DNA of 64,000 nt, taken from assembly GCF_025263485.1 (NCBI RefSeq), contig NZ_CP079863.1:5394001-5458000 (forward strand), given 5' to 3'. Both the position numbers and the translations under genes were made by a program. Source of the stretch: Mycobacterium sp. SMC-2 (lineage in GTDB: Bacteria > Actinomycetota > Actinomycetes > Mycobacteriales > Mycobacteriaceae). The notes under the pieces were generated by a model. The model had not been told where the DNA came from and made no database searches. It saw only the letters and a list, made by a program, of their open reading frames with translations. How positions within the stretch are numbered: the first letter of the stretch is position 1; each line of letters begins with the position of its first letter. Shown here in pieces: positions 60,570 to 64,000 of the stretch.

Positions 60570-61925
60570 ATGACATCGACCATCAGGCCCGGGGAATGGG
60601 TCGATGCGGGGACGGGCCTGGCGGACATCGATCCGGGCACGTACAACATGCGGGTCTCGACGGATCGCTACACCTCCCGCGAATTCGGAGAACGCGAGCG
60701 CGAAGCGATCTGGATGCGGGTGTGGCAGGCCGCGGGCCGCGTCGATGAGCTGCCGAATGCCGGCGACTGGAAGGTCTACCAGATTTGCGACCAGTCCTAC
60801 ATCATCGTGCGCGGAAAGGACGGCCAACTCCGTGGTTTCGTCAACGCTTGCAGGCACCGCGGGAACATGTTGTGCAAGGGTAGCGGTAACGCCAAGCGCG
60901 GATTCCTGTGCCAATACCACCTATGGTCATACGACCTCGAAGGCAGACTGCGAGGCATTCTGCGCGAAGAATTCGCCGGCGAGCTCAGTAAGGACGAAAA
61001 CTCGCTGCTACAGGTACCCGTCGACACGTTTGCGGGTTTTATCTTCCTCAACCCCGACCCGGACGCTGTGCCGCTGGCCGACTTCCTCGGCGCCGAGGTG
61101 GCCGAACTCCTGGCTCCTTACCATCTCGACGAGATGGTTCCGGTGATGAATGTCCGTGAGGCCCTGGACTGCAACTGGAAAGTCGTCATGGATGCCTTCG
61201 AGGAGGGCTACCACATCAACGGCATCCACCCGCAGCTTCTTCGCGTGATCGAGATCGACCCCGCCGCTCAGCGATACCGGTTCTTCACCGATCACTGCGT
61301 CGGTGTAGCCCGCTTCGAAGTGCGGGGCGCGGGCGCGGAAAAGCAAATCGAGGGAATCATGGAACTCCCCGAGACATTCCCGGGAACGGCCATGGTGCTG
61401 CCTCGTTTCGAGGAACTCGTCAAGAGTTATCGCGCCGCCGACGGATCACTGGACCTCCCCGAAGGTGTCAGTCCGCGTCGCCTTCTGCAGCAGGCAACGC
61501 GAGACACCTTGACCGGCATGGGATTAGACGTCAGCGGACTGACCGACGATCAGATGAGCGACAACCAGGCGTGGGTGCTGTTCCCCAATTTCATGATGAC
61601 GATTCGCGCCGGCGAATGCCACGTCATCATGGCCGTCCCGCATCCCGACGGCGACCCCAACCGGTGCATCTGGCACGTGAACAGCTACATGTATCTGCCA
61701 CCGGAACAGAGCAGTGCGTTCGCGGTCGGATTGACCGAAGTCGATGAGCCCGGCAGTTACAAGTATTTTGAGGCGTTGCAGCAGGATTATGAGCAGATGC
61801 CGCGCCAGCAGTTGGGTCTGCGCAACAGACGACTCGACCACATGTCACTGGTGAAAGAGGACATCGTCGTTGCCCACTACCACTCGGTTCTGGACAGGTA
61901 CCTGGCCAACGCAGCCACGTCATAG
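60570..61925 (+). CDS. Rieske non-heme iron oxygenase, alpha subunit, paralog of 4314-5681
   Basis: A 451-residue oxygenase large subunit. Rieske ligands Cys94, His96, Cys114, His117; mononuclear iron His215 and His220 (EEGYHINGIHP). Closely related to the alpha subunit at 4314-5681 throughout; shared runs include WKVVMDAF and the QATRDTLTGMGLDVSGLT stretch. ATG at 60570 has AGGAGG 5 nt upstream; the frame is open far upstream but that part is intergenic. The NTF2-like partner follows after 158 bp. Substrate probably related to that of the first module. Confidence 0.92.
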   Translation: MTSTIRPGEWVDAGTGLADIDPGTYNMRVSTDRYTSREFGEREREAIWMRVWQAAGRVDELPNAGDWKVYQICDQSYIIVRGKDGQLRGFVNACRHRGNMLCKGSGNAKRGFLCQYHLWSYDLEGRLRGILREEFAGELSKDENSLLQVPVDTFAGFIFLNPDPDAVPLADFLGAEVAELLAPYHLDEMVPVMNVREALDCNWKVVMDAFEEGYHINGIHPQLLRVIEIDPAAQRYRFFTDHCVGVARFEVRGAGAEKQIEGIMELPETFPGTAMVLPRFEELVKSYRAADGSLDLPEGVSPRRLLQQATRDTLTGMGLDVSGLTDDQMSDNQAWVLFPNFMMTIRAGECHVIMAVPHPDGDPNRCIWHVNSYMYLPPEQSSAFAVGLTEVDEPGSYKYFEALQQDYEQMPRQQLGLRNRRLDHMSLVKEDIVVAHYHSVLDRYLANAATS

Positions 61926-62083
61926 CACCGATCTGGCGCGCCTTCGCAAGGGAAAGGAATACCTACACGACGAAGTCACCGTCGGGACCGCACTTCTCCT
62001 GATGGCGCCGAACACATACGTCGAAGTGCTTGAGCGGTACGGGAAAAGTTGGTCGCGAGTAACCGGTGAAGGAAAGGGCGTTC
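61926..62083 (+). pseudogene. Possible decayed remnant of a SnoaL/NTF2-like gene
   Basis: In one frame this interval reads HDEVTVGTALLLMAPN followed by TYVEVLERYGKSW, which resembles the C terminus of the SnoaL-like protein at 3787-4317 (NDEYSAFLDVAIG... SEYVEALERVLTS). The place is the same in both modules, between the Rieske and NTF2 genes. There is no start codon or ribosome site for it and similarity is short, so this may be chance. Confidence 0.35.
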
Positions 62084-62554
62084 ATGGCGCTGCAGGAAGT
62101 CGAAGAGGTGATCGGCGGCTACTCTGGCCGGTCGCGCGCAGTTCTGGAATACAGCGTTGTCATCAAGAGTTTGGTGGACGAGGCGAAGAAGCCAGGCTTC
62201 TCGGTAGGGAACTGGGCGCCTCTGGCGGAGCTGGTCGCCGTCGACGAGTTCGAGCGCATCGGCCCTTTCAAGGAGGTCATGAACTGGGACGACTACGTGA
62301 AATTCCTGGCGAATTGGGCGTCTTCGTCGGAGTGGGACTGCTCATTCCGGCGCCTTACCGAGGTGGGCGACATGGTCTTCCTCGAGCTTGAAGAGCGCAA
62401 CAAGCTGGGCGACTTCAGCAACGTCGTGAATTCGTTGTCGGTCTACCAATTCACCGACGCCGGCAAGATCCGGCACATCGCTCTCTACCTGCAGATGGAG
62501 CTTCCTCAGGGTGACATGTTGAAAAGTATTGAGGAAGTCAAGAACTCGGAATGA
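62084..62554 (+). CDS. NTF2/SnoaL-like protein, paralog of 3303-3770
   Basis: A 156-residue NTF2-fold protein aligning gap-free with the product of 3303-3770. ATG at 62084 has AAGGAAAGGG 5 nt upstream and gives the same length as the paralog; an earlier ATG at 62066 would add six residues. It follows the Rieske alpha gene and probably acts with it, as a small subunit or product-handling protein. No enzymatic residue is assigned. Confidence 0.75.
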   Translation: MALQEVEEVIGGYSGRSRAVLEYSVVIKSLVDEAKKPGFSVGNWAPLAELVAVDEFERIGPFKEVMNWDDYVKFLANWASSSEWDCSFRRLTEVGDMVFLELEERNKLGDFSNVVNSLSVYQFTDAGKIRHIALYLQMELPQGDMLKSIEEVKNSE

Positions 62555-62630
62555 CTCGCCGACCTCTCGCCTCCCGCCGAAAGGTGAATCCCCAATCGGC
62601 GAGCGTGTTGATCTAGTTGGGACATACCTA

Positions 62631-63140
62631 ATGCGTTCAATTCGAATGGCTTCCACCGCAGCACTATTCACTGCCACCGCCATCGTAATGGCATCATCAG
62701 CCAATGCATCCAAGGATGATGTCGCCATCAACGGCACGTACCGCGCCACTTCCATCGGCAACTGGGCCAAGGTAAGAGACTCCTACCACGACGAGGCGAC
62801 GGTAATTAGCACCTGGACGATCAGCTCCTCATGCACCACGGCTGAGCAGTGCGACGGCACGGTAAGGAGTGACCAAGGGTGGAGCGCACCGATGACCATG
62901 ACGGACGGGAAAATCTGGTGGGTCAAACGCGATGTGGCGAACTGGGAAACATGCCCCGACGGCACCAGTTACACCGGACACCAGACATTCTATTTCTATG
63001 CGGTGGACTCGAATGGCATACCGCAGATCGGGTCACCTACGCTGGCCGGTAAGGATAAGACGCTCGGCCCAAGCGGCGCCTGCGGAGTAAACAAGTGGCT
63101 TGACATCGAGATACCGTTCAGGCTGGACAAGATCGGTTGA
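62631..63140 (+). CDS. Small secreted protein
   Basis: A 169-residue protein with a signal peptide (MRSIRMASTAALFTATAIVM, then ASSANA; cleavage near residue 26). The mature chain has four Cys (SSCTTAEQCDG, WETCPDG, GACGVN), suggesting two disulfides. ATG at 62631 lacks a strong ribosome site; ATG at 62646 is an alternative. It belongs to the style of small mycobacterial secreted proteins of unknown function and ends like the protein at 51345. Its link to the catabolic genes is not clear. Confidence 0.7.
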   Translation: MRSIRMASTAALFTATAIVMASSANASKDDVAINGTYRATSIGNWAKVRDSYHDEATVISTWTISSSCTTAEQCDGTVRSDQGWSAPMTMTDGKIWWVKRDVANWETCPDGTSYTGHQTFYFYAVDSNGIPQIGSPTLAGKDKTLGPSGACGVNKWLDIEIPFRLDKIG

Positions 63141-63247
63141 TCAAGATCGGTATCAAGTTTGGCAGGAACGAACATCTCCTACTGCGTTTTACCGCAGCCG
63201 GCTCGACTCCGGCTGTCGATACAACTGAGCGTTTCGTCGCCAGCCTG

Positions 63248-64000
63248 TCACACCGACACCAGTCGGGTGAGGTTGCCGCCCATGATCTTCGCCCGATCCT
63301 CTTGAGGCAGGTGTCCGAGCGCGTCGGCGAAATGCGTTGGCTGGGCTAGGCCTTCCGGGTGCGGGTAGTCAGAGCCGAACAACACGCGCTCCACTCCGAT
63401 CAGATCGATGAGGTCGGCAATGCCGTCCTCGTAGAACGGGCTGACGTGGATGCGGTTCTTGATCTCCTCCACCGGGTTGCCGAGAAAGCTCTCGGGGGCC
63501 TTCTTGTAGGTGTCGGCCAGGCGATGCAGCAGCGGGGCCAACCAGTCCGACCCGTTCTCGATGACCGCCAGCTTCAACCGCGGGTTGCGGAACAACCCGC
63601 CATGGCACACCCACGACGTCACCGCATCCTCAACCGGCCTCCAGGCGTTGACCATCCGCATCGTATTGGTCTGGAACGGAAGCGTTTCCCCGCCCGTGCC
63701 ATCCCACTCCGCGGTATACCGAGCGTAGCCGCTGTCCGATGAATGCATTGCCACCAGCACGTCGTGCTCGACGCAGCGCTGCCAGAACGGGTCGAACTCC
63801 GGCAGGGCGAACGAGCGCGTACCGCCATACCCCGGAACCGGGGCGGGCCGAATCAAGATCGCTCGCGCGCCACGCTTCACGACCCAGTCCAGCTCCTCGA
63901 TCGCCTTCTCGACAATCGGCAGGCTGATCACCGGGACGGTGAAGATGCGGCCTTTGTAGTTGAAGCCCCACACCTCGTCGAGCCATTGGTTCAGCGCGTG
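63248..64000 (-). CDS. Amidohydrolase-family metal-dependent hydrolase, C-terminal part (5' truncated)
   Basis: The frame is open to the right window edge and reads NQWLDEVWGF upstream of the first internal Met, so the N terminus is outside. The visible 250 residues belong to the amidohydrolase-2 family (as in aminocarboxymuconate-semialdehyde decarboxylase and gamma-resorcylate decarboxylase relatives): candidate metal ligands are His in VAMHSSDSG and Asp in FGSDYPHPEG. It may decarboxylate or hydrolyse an aromatic-derived acid. Confidence 0.83.
   Translation of the reverse strand, partial: HALNQWLDEVWGFNYKGRIFTVPVISLPIVEKAIEELDWVVKRGARAILIRPAPVPGYGGTRSFALPEFDPFWQRCVEHDVLVAMHSSDSGYARYTAEWDGTGGETLPFQTNTMRMVNAWRPVEDAVTSWVCHGGLFRNPRLKLAVIENGSDWLAPLLHRLADTYKKAPESFLGNPVEEIKNRIHVSPFYEDGIADLIDLIGVERVLFGSDYPHPEGLAQPTHFADALGHLPQEDRAKIMGGNLTRLVSV

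Overview
The window reads as high-GC actinobacterial DNA, most likely from a Mycobacterium. The evidence is a six-gene mce operon, four cytochrome P450s with two small noncanonical ferredoxins, a mycofactocin-coupled-type SDR, several LLM-class flavin oxidoreductases, paired acyl-CoA dehydrogenases and DUF35/thiolase pairs. No rRNA, tRNA, CRISPR array, insertion sequence or prophage was recognised. Almost every gene is catabolic or regulatory, so the window looks like an accessory island for taking up and degrading a hydrophobic, probably cyclic, substrate.

Layout. (1) 1-6.5 kb: an end-truncated LLM oxidoreductase, then a minus-strand operon Rieske oxygenase / two NTF2-like proteins / P450 / SDR / CMD protein, divergent from a TetR gene with four operator-like palindromes between them. 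(2) 6.5-10.6 kb: racemase-like / P450 / ferredoxin operon, divergent from a GMC oxidoreductase. (3) 10.6-16 kb: thiolase-like lipid-transfer protein / DUF35 / aldehyde dehydrogenase / ADP-forming CoA ligase. (4) 16-26 kb: enoyl-CoA hydratase, a paired acyl-CoA dehydrogenase, then PhyH oxygenase / AMP ligase / MaoC / cupin / NahE-like hydratase-aldolase / FAD monooxygenase, divergent from a second TetR. (5) 27-39.8 kb: a 13-gene minus-strand operon with thiolases, a limonene-epoxide-hydrolase-fold protein, a complete type I extradiol dioxygenase, CoA transferase, AMP ligase and a C-C hydrolase-like enzyme. (6) 40-43.5 kb: aldehyde dehydrogenase, a decayed fragment of a second one, and a KstD-like flavoprotein. 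(7) 43.5-51.1 kb: mceABCDEF without yrbE permease genes. (8) 51-64 kb: a secreted protein, SDR, P450 plus ferredoxin, LLM oxidoreductase, P450, mycofactocin-type SDR, a catalytically degenerate Rieske protein, and a second TetR/Rieske/NTF2 module mirroring region 1, ending in a truncated amidohydrolase.

How the parts may work together (inference): Mce proteins import the lipid. P450s, Rieske oxygenases, flavoproteins and SDRs oxidise it. The KstD-like enzyme, extradiol dioxygenase and C-C hydrolase open a ring. CoA ligases, acyl-CoA dehydrogenases, hydratases, thiolases and retro-aldolases remove side chains and ring fragments. Shared promoter-proximal DNA elements link the operons: a TAC-N6-GTA operator pair with 19-bp spacing at both Rieske modules, a 44-nt element at the heads of two large operons, and an 18-nt element around a TTGACT -35 box at three to five promoters including mce. 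The substrate is unknown.
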